NCBI RefSeq assembly: GCF_039523615.1
Contig: NZ_BAAAFQ010000004.1
Location: 186,001 to 250,000 of the forward strand
Direction of reading: 5' to 3'
Origin: Psychrosphaera haliotis
Lineage (GTDB): Bacteria > Pseudomonadota > Gammaproteobacteria > Enterobacterales > Alteromonadaceae
DNA: 64,000 bases
Below are positions 28,715-38,283 of the stretch, one piece after another (positions within the stretch are counted from its first letter, which is position 1; each line of letters starts with the position of its first letter). A program made the position numbers and the translations under genes. The notes beneath the pieces were generated by a model that had not been told where the DNA came from, made no database searches, and saw only the letters and a program-made list of their open reading frames with translations.

Positions 28715-29770
28715 ATGAAGAAAAAATGCAGTATCGCTATTTTTTCGACAGGGTTAGCAATTGCTAACTCTGTTGTTTACGCATCAGAATCTGATTTATT
28801 AAATTCAAATATTACCGAGCCTTCGATACCAACGATTGAAGTTTCAAAAATATCTTCTGGTAATCGCTTTCAAGCTGTTGATATTGCTGATGGTAAAACA
28901 ATATATGTTAGTGGCACTAACTCTTCTGTCTACAAATCTGACAATGCTGGTGAATCATGGCAACAAGTAAATTCGCCAGGCAAACACGACAAACTACAAT
29001 ATCGAGACATATTAATTGATCAGGATAAAATAGTTCTTATGTCGGCAGGTGTTAAAGATCAGTCTCGGGTTTATACATCCTTAAACCAAGGGAAAGACTG
29101 GAAACTGAATCTAATCGGCAAACAAGAGTCTGACTTTTATGATTGCATCACAAATGCCAAAGGAGAAACTTGGCTTTATGGTGATTCAAAAGATGGCATG
29201 CTCACTGTTTTTTCTGCCGAGCAAAACGCCAGTGGTTGGAAAAAAGAAACACTGCCCTTTAAAGCAAACTTAAATGAGGGTGGATTTGCATCAAGTGGTA
29301 CCTGCATCAACTCAAATAGTGATGGCGATATCATTGTAGGTACGGGTAATACCGAAAACCCTCGTCTGTTATTAAAGAAACACAATCGCGACTGGCAAAG
29401 TATCACCACACCATTTAAAGGTGGTGAAGCAGCTGGAGTTTTTTCGGTGCAGTTAAAAGACAGTAATGTTTATGCATTTGGCGGAAGTTTAAAAGAAAAA
29501 GAAGGTCATGCTGTTGGTTATAAATACAATTTAACATCAAATAATTGGCAACCATTACCAAAGCTCCCGTTATTAGGTGCCATTTATGGCTCAGCGCTGA
29601 TTAATGATTCTATTTTAGTATCAAACCCTCAAGGAGTGGCTTTACTGCACAAAGGTGAAGCAAAATGGCAGGTTATATCAGATCTCAATATTTGGGCGTT
29701 AGCATGCCATTCCTCGTTTTGCGTTGGTGTTGGGGCAGACGATACTGTTATAAAAATCACTAACATTTAG
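28715..29770 (+). CDS. secreted BNR/beta-propeller-like protein
   Basis: The 351-residue protein has a signal peptide (1-24, cleavage near VYAS-E) and repeated motifs of the BNR/Asp-box kind, such as YKSDNAGESWQQV and YTSLNQGKDWKLN. These suggest a beta-propeller like those in Ycf48-related or sialidase-like proteins. Sialidase catalytic residues are not evident, so an enzyme activity should not be assumed. It is co-oriented with the S10-like peptidase 25 bp upstream and followed by a bidirectional terminator. Confidence 0.7.
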   Translation: MKKKCSIAIFSTGLAIANSVVYASESDLLNSNITEPSIPTIEVSKISSGNRFQAVDIADGKTIYVSGTNSSVYKSDNAGESWQQVNSPGKHDKLQYRDILIDQDKIVLMSAGVKDQSRVYTSLNQGKDWKLNLIGKQESDFYDCITNAKGETWLYGDSKDGMLTVFSAEQNASGWKKETLPFKANLNEGGFASSGTCINSNSDGDIIVGTGNTENPRLLLKKHNRDWQSITTPFKGGEAAGVFSVQLKDSNVYAFGGSLKEKEGHAVGYKYNLTSNNWQPLPKLPLLGAIYGSALINDSILVSNPQGVALLHKGEAKWQVISDLNIWALACHSSFCVGVGADDTVIKITNI

Positions 29771-29846
29771 AGCTAAGCTTGCTTAGTTGCTTAGTCATTA
29801 TCACCTTTCAGAAAGCCAGCTTCTTAAACTATTAAGTATTAAATAT

Positions 29847-29884
29847 AAAAAAGCCAGAGTAACTTTAGCTACTCTGGCTTTTCA
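29847..29884. terminator. bidirectional intrinsic terminator
   Basis: An 11-bp perfect stem (aagccagagta / tactctggctt) with an 8-base loop has A-rich sequence before and T-rich sequence after. It can therefore stop the plus-strand peptidase/BNR unit and the minus-strand RND unit that converge here. Confidence 0.85.
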
Positions 29885-29958
29885 TTTTAAGTGCCTAAAC
29901 TATTGCTTTGATTAGTACTTTAGATAGACTTTGCATATTTCTTGTACTAAAGGTTATG

Positions 29959-32900
29959 TTACTGCTTACGATAACTTACGCTATAGAACATGCTATACAT
30001 GACTGGTACTGCCACCAGCGTTAGAATAGTCGCGAATGCCAAACCTCCCATAATGGTGACTGACATGTCAGCAAAAAACGGGTCGGACAGTAATGGCGCC
30101 ATTCCTAATATCGTAGTAATCGCAGCTAGTGCCACAGGCCTTAAACGACTGGTACTCGCCGTAATAATAGCAATGCGCTTCGCTCTTCCCTCTTCAATTT
30201 GAAGGTCGATTTCTTCAATTAAAACAATGGCATTCTTAATTAGCATTCCAAATAAGCTCAAGAACCCAAGCAACGACATAAACCCAAATGGCATATCCGT
30301 TGACAATAACCCGGTTACAACACCCACAACAGCCATCGGAACCGTCAACCAGATAATCAAAGGTTGCCTAACCTTACCAAATAACAATACTGAGATTAAA
30401 AACATTACCAAGAAACCAAGAGGCAATCCGCCGCCTAGAGCCTTTTGAGCGTCAGCTGAGGATTCATATTCCCCACCCCACTCAAGTTTATAACCATCAG
30501 GTAACGTCATACCTTCAATTTTTGGCTGCAACCTTGAGAACGCCTTACCTGCCGTTTCATTAAATCCAGGTTCACCATATACAGTGATTGTTCTTACTCT
30601 ATTTCGACGGTGAATTTGCGTTTCTTCATTTACAAGCTCAACACCTTTAGAAATTTGTTGGAAAGGAATATATTTACGTTCCGCACTGCTCCAAACTTGG
30701 TTGTTTTCTAAAGCTTCGATTTCTGAAGCAGCCGATGTAGCCATCTTAGCTTTAATTGAATAGGTATAGTCACCATCAACAAGGTTACCAAGTACTAAAC
30801 CATTGCTCGCATATTGAATAGACTGACTAAAGTCCGTTCTTGAGACCCCAGCAATACCTGCGCTAAATGCATCGTAATGGGTATTTAGTGCTAGACCTTT
30901 GCCACGCCAGTTATGTCGAACGTCTCTTATGCTGTCATCTTCAAGCATTATAGTTTCAGCTTGAGCGGCAAGCTGGCGAAGCACCTCTGTATCCGGACCT
31001 GAGAATCTAGCAGCCAACTTCGCACCACCGCCAGGGCCAAATTGCATACGTTCTGTGTAATAGTCTGCACTCAAATCTAATTGAGGTAGTTGGGCACTAA
31101 GTTTTTCAATAACCGCAGGAATTTCATCTCGAGAGTGTGTCTTAACTAAGAAAAAACCATAACTTTCATTGGGCTGCTGTGGTGCATACGTCAGCGTAAA
31201 CCTATCGGCACCTTGACCAACATAACTCGTTACAGCGGCAACCTCTTCTTGAGCAAGAATGACTTTTTCTGCTCTAATGACTTCATCCGTTGTAGAGCGT
31301 ATGTCTTGTCCTTGCGCTCCCCAGTAATGAACTAAAAATAGCGGAGCGTTTGATGGCGGGAAAAAGCCTTGTTTTACTAACCCAAAGCTGCCGTAAGCAA
31401 CAATGGTAATACCAAACAATACAGCCATTGTTATCCATCTAAACTTCAACGCAAACTGTAATAAGGCTAAATAACCTCGATAAAACGCATTATGCTCTTC
31501 ACCTTCTTCTGGTTGATCGCCAACTTGATAAAAATACTTTCCAAACAGTGGGACAACTGTGGTTGCTAGTATCCAGCTCAGCATTAGTGAAATAAGCACA
31601 ACTGCGAACAATGAAAACAGGAATTCGCCCGTTGCATCATCTGATAAACCAATGCCAGAGAAGGCTGCAATACCTATCACAGTTGCACCTAACAGAGGCC
31701 ACTGTGTTCTTTTTACGATAAAACTAGCCGCTTCACGAGCCGACTTACCCTGACGCATTCGCAACATCATGCCTTCGGCAACAACAATAGCATTGTCCAC
31801 TAACATCCCCATTGCTATTACCATAGCCCCTAGGGAAATACGCTGAAGTTGCAGCCCCATTAACCACATTATCAATACGGTTCCCATAACGGTAATCAAC
31901 AAAACAGAACCTACTACTAAACCGCTTCTCCAGCCCATAAAAATACACAGAGTTAGTGTTACAACAGCAACAGAAAGAATAAGATTGTCGATAAACCCTT
32001 GAACAGACTGATCAACCAAGGCTGCTTGATCATAAATTGGTGCTAGCGTTATACCAGCTGGTAATTTGGTCAGTAACTCATTAACCTTTGCGTTTACATT
32101 ATTACCAACGTTAACAATATTAACGTCATTAAGAGCTGACACCGCAAGAGTAATTGCCTCCTCACCTTGATAACGAACTAACACTTGTTGAATATCAACC
32201 GGCTCAAATTTTAGCTCCGCAATGTCTCTAATTTTTATAGAACGCGTAGTGCCAGGAACAACTAACGTTAAGTTATAGATCTCTTCAATTCGGTCAGCCG
32301 CATTTTCAATGACTAGACGAACTTTTCGACCATCGACCTGGACTCTTCCGCCATTAAATGGCTTCAAGTTTTCTGCTAACAAGTTTGTTAAATCGGGAAA
32401 TGAAATACCCAAGCCGGAAATTTGATAGGGATTAATATACGCAACAAGCTGCTCTTGTTGTACTCCGGTAACTTGAACCTTTGCTACGCCTTCCGTAACC
32501 AGCAGTTCTCTACGTATTATGCGAGCAAACTCTCTAAGTTCTTGAGGTGTAAAATCAGGTGCCGTTAAAGCGTAATACATACCGTATACGTCACCAAAGT
32601 CATCATATACAGCGGGTTGTTGAGCTCCGGCAGGAAGATTTTTGCCTGCGTCCCTCAATCTTTTTCTCAGCTCATCCCAAACCTGTGGCAACTTGTCTGA
32701 GTCAATTTGAGGACGTACTTCAACGGTAATTTCTGAAACACCGGGTTTAGAAATAGAGTTTAACCTATAAAGTTGAGACATCTGCTGAATAGCAATTTCT
32801 AACGGCTCTGTAATTTCACGCTCAACTTTTTGTGCACCAGCGCCTGAATATTGAGTTACTACCTGCACTTGCTTTATGGTAAACGCTGGGTCTTCTAGTC

Positions 32901-33000
32901 GGCCGATGTTTTCCAAACCAAACAAACCACCAATCAGCATTACAATAACAAATAGCCATACATTAACAGGGTTGTTAATGGAATAACGTGCAATATCCAT
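29959..33000 (-). CDS. RND-family efflux permease (HAE1/AcrB type)
   Basis: The 1013-residue inner-membrane pump belongs to the proton-driven RND family. It has the expected 12-helix layout with two large periplasmic loops. In helix 4 the relay sequence is MLVDNAIVV, with D402 followed by N403 where AcrB has a second Asp. This variant is common in some RND branches but sets the pump apart from classical AcrB. The adaptor gene ends 1 bp upstream. No outer-membrane channel gene is adjacent, so a TolC encoded elsewhere is presumably used. The substrate is not predictable. Confidence 0.92.
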   Translation of the reverse strand: MDIARYSINNPVNVWLFVIVMLIGGLFGLENIGRLEDPAFTIKQVQVVTQYSGAGAQKVEREITEPLEIAIQQMSQLYRLNSISKPGVSEITVEVRPQIDSDKLPQVWDELRKRLRDAGKNLPAGAQQPAVYDDFGDVYGMYYALTAPDFTPQELREFARIIRRELLVTEGVAKVQVTGVQQEQLVAYINPYQISGLGISFPDLTNLLAENLKPFNGGRVQVDGRKVRLVIENAADRIEEIYNLTLVVPGTTRSIKIRDIAELKFEPVDIQQVLVRYQGEEAITLAVSALNDVNIVNVGNNVNAKVNELLTKLPAGITLAPIYDQAALVDQSVQGFIDNLILSVAVVTLTLCIFMGWRSGLVVGSVLLITVMGTVLIMWLMGLQLQRISLGAMVIAMGMLVDNAIVVAEGMMLRMRQGKSAREAASFIVKRTQWPLLGATVIGIAAFSGIGLSDDATGEFLFSLFAVVLISLMLSWILATTVVPLFGKYFYQVGDQPEEGEEHNAFYRGYLALLQFALKFRWITMAVLFGITIVAYGSFGLVKQGFFPPSNAPLFLVHYWGAQGQDIRSTTDEVIRAEKVILAQEEVAAVTSYVGQGADRFTLTYAPQQPNESYGFFLVKTHSRDEIPAVIEKLSAQLPQLDLSADYYTERMQFGPGGGAKLAARFSGPDTEVLRQLAAQAETIMLEDDSIRDVRHNWRGKGLALNTHYDAFSAGIAGVSRTDFSQSIQYASNGLVLGNLVDGDYTYSIKAKMATSAASEIEALENNQVWSSAERKYIPFQQISKGVELVNEETQIHRRNRVRTITVYGEPGFNETAGKAFSRLQPKIEGMTLPDGYKLEWGGEYESSADAQKALGGGLPLGFLVMFLISVLLFGKVRQPLIIWLTVPMAVVGVVTGLLSTDMPFGFMSLLGFLSLFGMLIKNAIVLIEEIDLQIEEGRAKRIAIITASTSRLRPVALAAITTILGMAPLLSDPFFADMSVTIMGGLAFATILTLVAVPVMYSMFYSVSYRKQ

Positions 33001-33001
33001 T

Positions 33002-34087
33002 TTAACGCTCCGTTCTATATGGCTTTACAACTAGTCCTGTACGCATTTTGTTAGCGCCTGCAGCAACAACTTTTTCGCCTTTTAACAATTCGCCAGTTAC
33101 TAATGCATATGACTTCTCAATATGAAGGACTGAAACATTAACACTTTCAACTTTCCCAGAAGCATCATTAAAACGCCAAACATGAAAACCTGTGTCTTCA
33201 CTGCCAACTAATGACGTAAACGGTATTAGTACACCTTCTCCATAACTTTGCGAACCAATAGTGACTTCAACTACAGCTCTCGCTCCTGGCGTTAAGTTTT
33301 CATCTTTTACGCTGGCTGCAAATACCACTTTATACGTTTGTGTTGTTGGATCTGGTTGAGTGTCATGTTCAACATATTCAAGCTCATATTGACGCTCAGG
33401 TGAACTAATAATAAAGGCGCTTGCCGTGATAGGCGTTCCTGACTTGTAACGACTAACAATTCGCTCAGGGACATTTATATTAAAATAGAAGCGCGATACG
33501 TCTTGCACTCGAGCTATAATCTGACCAGCCGTAACATAACTATTGTTATCGACTAAGCGCTCAGATATTTGTGCATCAAATGGAGAAACAAGCGTTGTAT
33601 AACTTAAGTCTTGCTCGGCTCTTTGTAGCGCAATTTCTGCCAGTTCATAGTTCGTTTTGGCACTATCCATTTCGCTTTGTGAAGCCAGTTGCTTCTCATA
33701 GGTTGATGACACTCGGTCTAAATTACGTTTTGCTTGCGTTAATCTAGCCTTAGCTTCCTGCACTAACTGGTTAAATGGAGTTGGATCTATTTTTGCGAGT
33801 ACATCGCCTTTTTCCACTAAAGTACCCGTTAATAAGTTTGTATCTTGTAATCGGCCTTTTACTTCAAAACTAACATCTATTGTTTTTACTGCTGAAACCT
33901 CAGCTGGAAAGGTATGAATAGTAGAATCGGGAGAGTCTGATACGGCTACAAGTTTAACAGCTTGGGCTACTTCTTTTTTCACTTCTTCTTTTGGTGCTTC
34001 TGAGCAGCCGCTTATCAGTGCAGTTGTAACTAGGGCGATTGCGAGTATTGGCTGATTTGAACCAAATACCGATTTATTTTTAAACAT
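33002..34087 (-). CDS. RND efflux periplasmic adaptor lipoprotein
   Basis: The 361-residue membrane-fusion protein bridges the RND permease and the outer-membrane channel. A lipobox LISGC (Cys 28) marks it as a lipoprotein. The body has the usual lipoyl halves around a coiled-coil hairpin (about 100-170) and beta-barrel domains. It is co-transcribed with the permease (1 bp gap). A TetR regulator lies about 1.3 kb away beyond an intervening gene, but no operator copy was seen upstream of this gene. Confidence 0.92.
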   Translation of the reverse strand: MFKNKSVFGSNQPILAIALVTTALISGCSEAPKEEVKKEVAQAVKLVAVSDSPDSTIHTFPAEVSAVKTIDVSFEVKGRLQDTNLLTGTLVEKGDVLAKIDPTPFNQLVQEAKARLTQAKRNLDRVSSTYEKQLASQSEMDSAKTNYELAEIALQRAEQDLSYTTLVSPFDAQISERLVDNNSYVTAGQIIARVQDVSRFYFNINVPERIVSRYKSGTPITASAFIISSPERQYELEYVEHDTQPDPTTQTYKVVFAASVKDENLTPGARAVVEVTIGSQSYGEGVLIPFTSLVGSEDTGFHVWRFNDASGKVESVNVSVLHIEKSYALVTGELLKGEKVVAAGANKMRTGLVVKPYRTER

Positions 34088-34191
34088 AATTATTCCAACA
34101 ATGGTGACCAGCTATAAATATTAGTCGCTGATGAGATTTTTATTTAGTTTTATTATTCGCTTAAATTTGTAAATTCTGTCATTTCTTCAGA

Positions 34192-35280
34192 TTATTCTAA
34201 TTCACTAAAAACCACCTCTGCTTTAGTTCCATTTAGCGTCCACCACTTTTCACTTGGTAGAGGTTGTTTTATGCTAACTACTTCACCAAACTTTGGTGTT
34301 ATTAACCTGACATCATTTTCGATGGCTAAATTGGTTATCATCTCAAGTGGTTCAAACCAATTGTGTAAAGACAAATCAAACGTTCCGTTATGCACTGGCA
34401 TCATCGCCTTACCTTTAAGGTCTATATGTGTTTGTAAGCTTTGCTCCGGCAACATGTGTATACCTGCCCACAAATCATTGTAGGCACCTGTTTCCACAAG
34501 GGTTAGGTCGAATGGTCCGTACTTTTCACCAATTTCCTTGAAACCTGCAAAGTAACCAGAGTCTCCGGTGAAAAAAATATTACTATCCCAGCCTTGAATT
34601 ACCCAGCTAGCCCAAAGAGTTTCATCTCTATCAAACAGGCCTCGCCCAGAAAAGTGCTGTGATGGCGTAGCTGTTAATTTAATTTGATCAATCGTGGTGG
34701 TTTCCCACCAATTCAGTTCAGTTACTTTATTTGCGTCAATGCCCCAGTCTTTAAGGTGTTTACCAACATTTAGTGGCGTAACAAAGCGCTCCGTTTTTTC
34801 CGCTAGCGCCTGAATCGCATTTTTATCTAAATGATCATAGTGATCGTGGCTGATAATAACGGCTTTAATTGGAGGCAGTTCTTTTATGCTAATTGGCGAC
34901 TGATGAAAACGTTTCGGGCCCAACCACTGCACAGCAAAAACACGTTCGCTAAAAACCGGATCTAGTAAAATAAAATCGCCATCAATTTTTAATAAGACGG
35001 TAGAGTGACCTAATCGAACAGCGATATCTTCAGTGGTTTTGTTTAAATCGGATATGGATAATGGCAATACAGGAATATCAGCCTTAGGCGTTGCATCTGT
35101 GCGATTATCACGCCAATAGGCTTTTGCGATTGACCAAACTTTTGACCATGAGTTTTGATATTTAATATCGGTATTTTCGAATTTTGTTTTTGCCTGTTCA
35201 TTTGAAGATAAATTTGAACAAGCGCTAAAAATTGTACTCGCCATTATCAGTGCCCCTATCAGCGCTATTTTCTTATTCAT
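34192..35280 (-). CDS. metallo-beta-lactamase-fold lipoprotein (NAPE-PLD-like)
   Basis: The 362-residue protein has a lipobox FSAC (Cys 21) and the metal-binding motif HDHYDH (H145, H147, D149, H150) followed by further conserved His residues. It resembles the Zn-dependent hydrolase family that includes NAPE-PLD and UlaG-like enzymes. The ATG at 35280 is preferred over a TTG 12 bases upstream because it directly precedes the lysine-containing signal sequence. It is divergent from the tetR gene, and two operator-like repeats lie between the starts, so it is probably repressed by that TetR. The true substrate is unknown; lipid or lactone hydrolysis is possible. Confidence 0.85.
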   Translation of the reverse strand: MNKKIALIGALIMASTIFSACSNLSSNEQAKTKFENTDIKYQNSWSKVWSIAKAYWRDNRTDATPKADIPVLPLSISDLNKTTEDIAVRLGHSTVLLKIDGDFILLDPVFSERVFAVQWLGPKRFHQSPISIKELPPIKAVIISHDHYDHLDKNAIQALAEKTERFVTPLNVGKHLKDWGIDANKVTELNWWETTTIDQIKLTATPSQHFSGRGLFDRDETLWASWVIQGWDSNIFFTGDSGYFAGFKEIGEKYGPFDLTLVETGAYNDLWAGIHMLPEQSLQTHIDLKGKAMMPVHNGTFDLSLHNWFEPLEMITNLAIENDVRLITPKFGEVVSIKQPLPSEKWWTLNGTKAEVVFSELE

Positions 35281-35298
35281 TGCCAACCACAAAAAAAG

Positions 35299-35319
35299 TA
35301 AACTACACGGTATAGTTTA
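35299..35319. promoter_or_regulatory. TetR-type operator, copy 1
   Basis: A perfect inverted repeat TAAACTA - 7 bp - TAGTTTA (centre CACGGTA) lies 18 bp before the metallo-hydrolase start, in the gap shared with tetR. Confidence 0.7.
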
Positions 35320-35337
35320 AATAGAAAATTTGTAAAG

Positions 35338-35358
35338 TAAACTGATCGGTGTAAAATA
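35338..35358. promoter_or_regulatory. TetR-type operator, copy 2 (imperfect)
   Basis: TAAACTGATCGGTGTAAAAT aligns with the first copy over TAAACT..CGGT.TA and lies 26 bp before the tetR start. The spacing between the copies is 39 bp, close to four helical turns. Two copies in a divergent gap fit joint control of both genes. Confidence 0.55.
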
Positions 35359-35383
35359 ATCATAACTTTTCTGAGAGATTGAT

Positions 35384-35998
35384 ATGACTGAGTTAAAAAA
35401 GACCCGCAGTGAAATAAAACGAGAAGCTATATTAACTGGCGCTTTAAAAGCGTTTCAGCTATATGGTGTTGCTGATACCAGCATGGATAAAATTGCTGAA
35501 ACGGCCAATGTTTCTAAGCGAACGGTTTACAATCACTTTGATAGTAAAGAGGTACTCGTTACTCATATAATCAAAGACATTTGGTCTAAAACTCTTGTTG
35601 CCTACAATGTAAATTACTCACCAAATAAGCCTTTGAAAGAACAGTTTTTAGAACTCGTCTTAAACGAAATTGCATTTAGTCAGAATGAGAATTTCTTTGA
35701 GCTTGTTAGAGTTGCAATTAGTCACACACTTTTTAGTACTGACAGTTTTAGAGCAGATATGCGACAGTTTTTTGAACAAGAAACCGCCCTAATTCGATGG
35801 TTAAAAGAAGCAAACAAGGATGGAAAGTTTGTTGGTATGGATGCCATCAAAGCTAATGAGCAAATTATTGGGCTTATAAAAGGCCAAGCCTTTTGGCCAC
35901 AAATCTTACGATTTAACGCTCCGCTGACCAATGAACAGTGTATTGAACTTGCAGAGGAAACCGTTCAGCTAATAATGTGTCGTTACTTGGCTAAATAA
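35384..35998 (+). CDS. TetR-family transcriptional regulator
   Basis: The 204-residue protein has an N-terminal TetR helix-turn-helix (residues about 10-57, with TSMDKIAETANVSKRTVYNHF) and a C-terminal AefR-like ligand-binding region. It is divergent from the metallo-hydrolase lipoprotein, and two operator-like repeats lie between them, suggesting autoregulation plus control of that gene. Whether it also controls the RND pair beyond is not shown, since no third operator was found. Confidence 0.9.
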   Translation: MTELKKTRSEIKREAILTGALKAFQLYGVADTSMDKIAETANVSKRTVYNHFDSKEVLVTHIIKDIWSKTLVAYNVNYSPNKPLKEQFLELVLNEIAFSQNENFFELVRVAISHTLFSTDSFRADMRQFFEQETALIRWLKEANKDGKFVGMDAIKANEQIIGLIKGQAFWPQILRFNAPLTNEQCIELAEETVQLIMCRYLAK

Positions 35999-36108
35999 TT
36001 GGCCCTATTCGGCTTTATTATAATCTTTATTAAATTGTGACTTGTTCGTGATACTTTTGGGATAACTTTATTTCATTCTTGTTAGGTCAAAACTAATAAG
36101 GATAAAAA

Positions 36109-36810
36109 ATGAAAGTTATTAACAAAGTACTCATCCCTTCTTGTCTCGCACTTTTAGCTAGTCCACTGTCTGCTGCTGAGTTAGACATAAAAGTAACAAA
36201 CCTGACACACGGCATATATTTCACACCACTTCTTATTACGGCACATACTTCTGATGCCCACCTATATGAGTTAGGTATGGCAGCAAGTGAAGATTTGCAA
36301 AAAGTAGCCGAAGGTGGCGATATTTCTGGCTTTTCTAACACGTTAGCAACAATCAATGCAGATTCAAGCGAAAACCCGGCTGGCGGTCTTTTAGCTCCAG
36401 GCGCATCTACCGAAACTATGTTATCAACCACAGATGGCAACGTTCACCTTTCAATTGTCTCCATGTTGTTACCTACCAATGATGGTTTTGTTGGTCTAGA
36501 CAGTTGGTCAATTCCCGACGAACCAGGTACTTACACTGTTTATCTGAACGGCTATGATGCTGGCACAGAAGCCAATAATGAAATAATAAATGGTGGTGGC
36601 ATGCCAGGCGTTCTAGGTATTCCAGTTGACCCATCTGGAAATAATGGTACTGGTGCCGTTGGCGTGACGGATATGGAAGAAAACAGCATGGTTCACGTGC
36701 ACCGAGGTAACTTAGGCGACACTGACGTTTCTGCTGGTATGTCAGACCTTGATAGCACTGTTCATCGTTGGTTAAACCCAGTTGCAAAAGTCACAATCAC
36801 TGTTAATTAA
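36109..36810 (+). CDS. spondin-domain periplasmic protein
   Basis: The 233-residue protein has a signal peptide (1-23, ending SAAELD) followed by one Spondin_N domain. Visible hallmarks are VTNLTHGIYFTPLL at the start, GLLAPGAS in the middle, SMLLPTNDGFVGL, and YDAGTEANNE. In eukaryotic F-spondins this fold binds metal or ligand; the bacterial role is unknown. Translation starts at an ATG with AAGGA a few bases upstream. A paralogue follows 11 bp later, and a two-component system completes the unit. Confidence 0.85.
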   Translation: MKVINKVLIPSCLALLASPLSAAELDIKVTNLTHGIYFTPLLITAHTSDAHLYELGMAASEDLQKVAEGGDISGFSNTLATINADSSENPAGGLLAPGASTETMLSTTDGNVHLSIVSMLLPTNDGFVGLDSWSIPDEPGTYTVYLNGYDAGTEANNEIINGGGMPGVLGIPVDPSGNNGTGAVGVTDMEENSMVHVHRGNLGDTDVSAGMSDLDSTVHRWLNPVAKVTITVN

Positions 36811-36821
36811 GGAGCAGCAGT

Positions 36822-37529
36822 ATGGTCAATTCAAAAATAAAACTCGCTCTTTTAGCGTCAACGTTGAGTGCAGCTTTCCTATCAGGTTGCAGCGATGATG
36901 ACAAAGTCGCGCCAATTATTGAGCCGGAACCTTTAGTGGTTACTTATGACATAACGGTCACAAACTTAACCTATAGCCAACCTTTCTCACCACTTTCAGT
37001 AGTTCTACACAACGATGGTGCACTATGGTCAATTGGTGAACCAGCGAGTGTTGCACTTGAGAAACTTGCGGAGTCTGGCGACAACGCCGATTTGTTTGCA
37101 TTGAGCAACGTAACGGTTTCAGCTGCTAGTAGTGGCATATTAATGCCAGGCGCTTCAGAAACTGTTTCTATATCCATAGAAGACAATACAGAGTCTTTAT
37201 TGTCATTAGCTACTATGTTGGTGAATACAAATGACGGCTTTACCGGTCTTAATAGTATCTCGCTTTCCGACTTAATGGTGGGTGATAGCTGGAGCGCAAT
37301 GACGGGTGTTTATGACGCAGGTACAGAAGCCAACAGTGAGATGGCCGGAACCATACCTGGCCCAGCTGATGGTGGCGCTGGATACGAGTCTGCAAGAGAT
37401 GACTCCGACATGGTAAGCATGCACAGAGGTGTTGTATCTATGGACGACGGACTCATGTCCTCGGTGCTCACTCAAGCGCATAAGTTTGATCAGCCAACGG
37501 CCAAAATCACGATAACTCGGACAGAATAA
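36822..37529 (+). CDS. spondin-domain lipoprotein
   Basis: The 235-residue protein is a paralogue of the gene before it, sharing VTNLT at the domain start, MLVNTNDGFTGLN and YDAGTEANSE. It carries a lipobox (LSGC, Cys 23) followed by Ser-Asp-Asp-Asp. The acidic +2/+3 region suggests possible inner-membrane retention under the Lol rule, though the +2 residue itself is Ser. An OmpR-type response regulator starts 13 bp after it. One soluble and one anchored copy may act together or compete for a ligand; this is inference. Confidence 0.85.
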   Translation: MVNSKIKLALLASTLSAAFLSGCSDDDKVAPIIEPEPLVVTYDITVTNLTYSQPFSPLSVVLHNDGALWSIGEPASVALEKLAESGDNADLFALSNVTVSAASSGILMPGASETVSISIEDNTESLLSLATMLVNTNDGFTGLNSISLSDLMVGDSWSAMTGVYDAGTEANSEMAGTIPGPADGGAGYESARDDSDMVSMHRGVVSMDDGLMSSVLTQAHKFDQPTAKITITRTE

Positions 37530-37542
37530 CTAGGAGCTTTAA

Positions 37543-38283
37543 ATGACAGATTCAGTGCTTATCGTGGAAGACGATATTGATATAGCGAACCTTATTCGCG
37601 TTAATTTAATGGAGTTGGGAATTACCACTGAGCACGAATCTGATGGCAAAAAAGCACTAAAAAAAGCACTGACCAAACCATTTAGTTTATTGCTACTAGA
37701 CATCATGTTGCCTTCATTGTCTGGGTTAGATATTTGTAATGAAGTTAGAAAACAAAAGCCAGAACAAGCCATCATCATGTTAACGGCAAAAAACTCTGAA
37801 GTAGACAGAGTGTTGGGACTTGAACTCGGCGCGGATGATTACATGGCCAAACCTTTTAGTATTCGAGAGCTACAAGCAAGGGTTAGATCACAATTAAGAA
37901 AGGTTAATTTAATTAAACAGCGTGACTTGCCAAAAGTCGACGACGCCTTTAAGCAACCGCCAAATCAATTAGACAATTACAAAATAGGTCAATTAACTAT
38001 CGATGATAAATTGCACAGAGCTACTTTAGGTGCTCATGAGTTAGATTTAACGTCAACAGAGTATGATTTGTTAAAACACTTTGTAAAGCACCCAGAACAA
38101 GTCTTTAGCCGAGCCCAACTTTTAGAAAGTGTCTGGGGTTATGGCCACAGCGGTTATGAACACACAGTAAATTCTCACATCAATCGCCTTCGTGCAAAAC
38201 TGGAAGTTAACCCAACTGACGCACAGATTATTCAAACTGTGTGGGGCGTAGGTTACAAATTAAGTGCTCAAGGAGCCAATTAA
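37543..38283 (+). CDS. OmpR-family response regulator
   Basis: The 246-residue regulator has a receiver domain with acidic residues ED(D) at 9-11, the phospho-acceptor D53 and a conserved KPF lysine near residue 104. A C-terminal winged-helix DNA-binding domain follows (about 145-240, with SRAQLLESVWGYG). It is the third gene of the spondin unit and overlaps the kinase start by one base (TAATG). Confidence 0.93.
   Translation: MTDSVLIVEDDIDIANLIRVNLMELGITTEHESDGKKALKKALTKPFSLLLLDIMLPSLSGLDICNEVRKQKPEQAIIMLTAKNSEVDRVLGLELGADDYMAKPFSIRELQARVRSQLRKVNLIKQRDLPKVDDAFKQPPNQLDNYKIGQLTIDDKLHRATLGAHELDLTSTEYDLLKHFVKHPEQVFSRAQLLESVWGYGHSGYEHTVNSHINRLRAKLEVNPTDAQIIQTVWGVGYKLSAQGAN

Noticed and set aside
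34088..34191. A third TetR operator before the RND adaptor
   Set aside because: Only a TAGTTT-like half match is present; no inverted partner at the right spacing.
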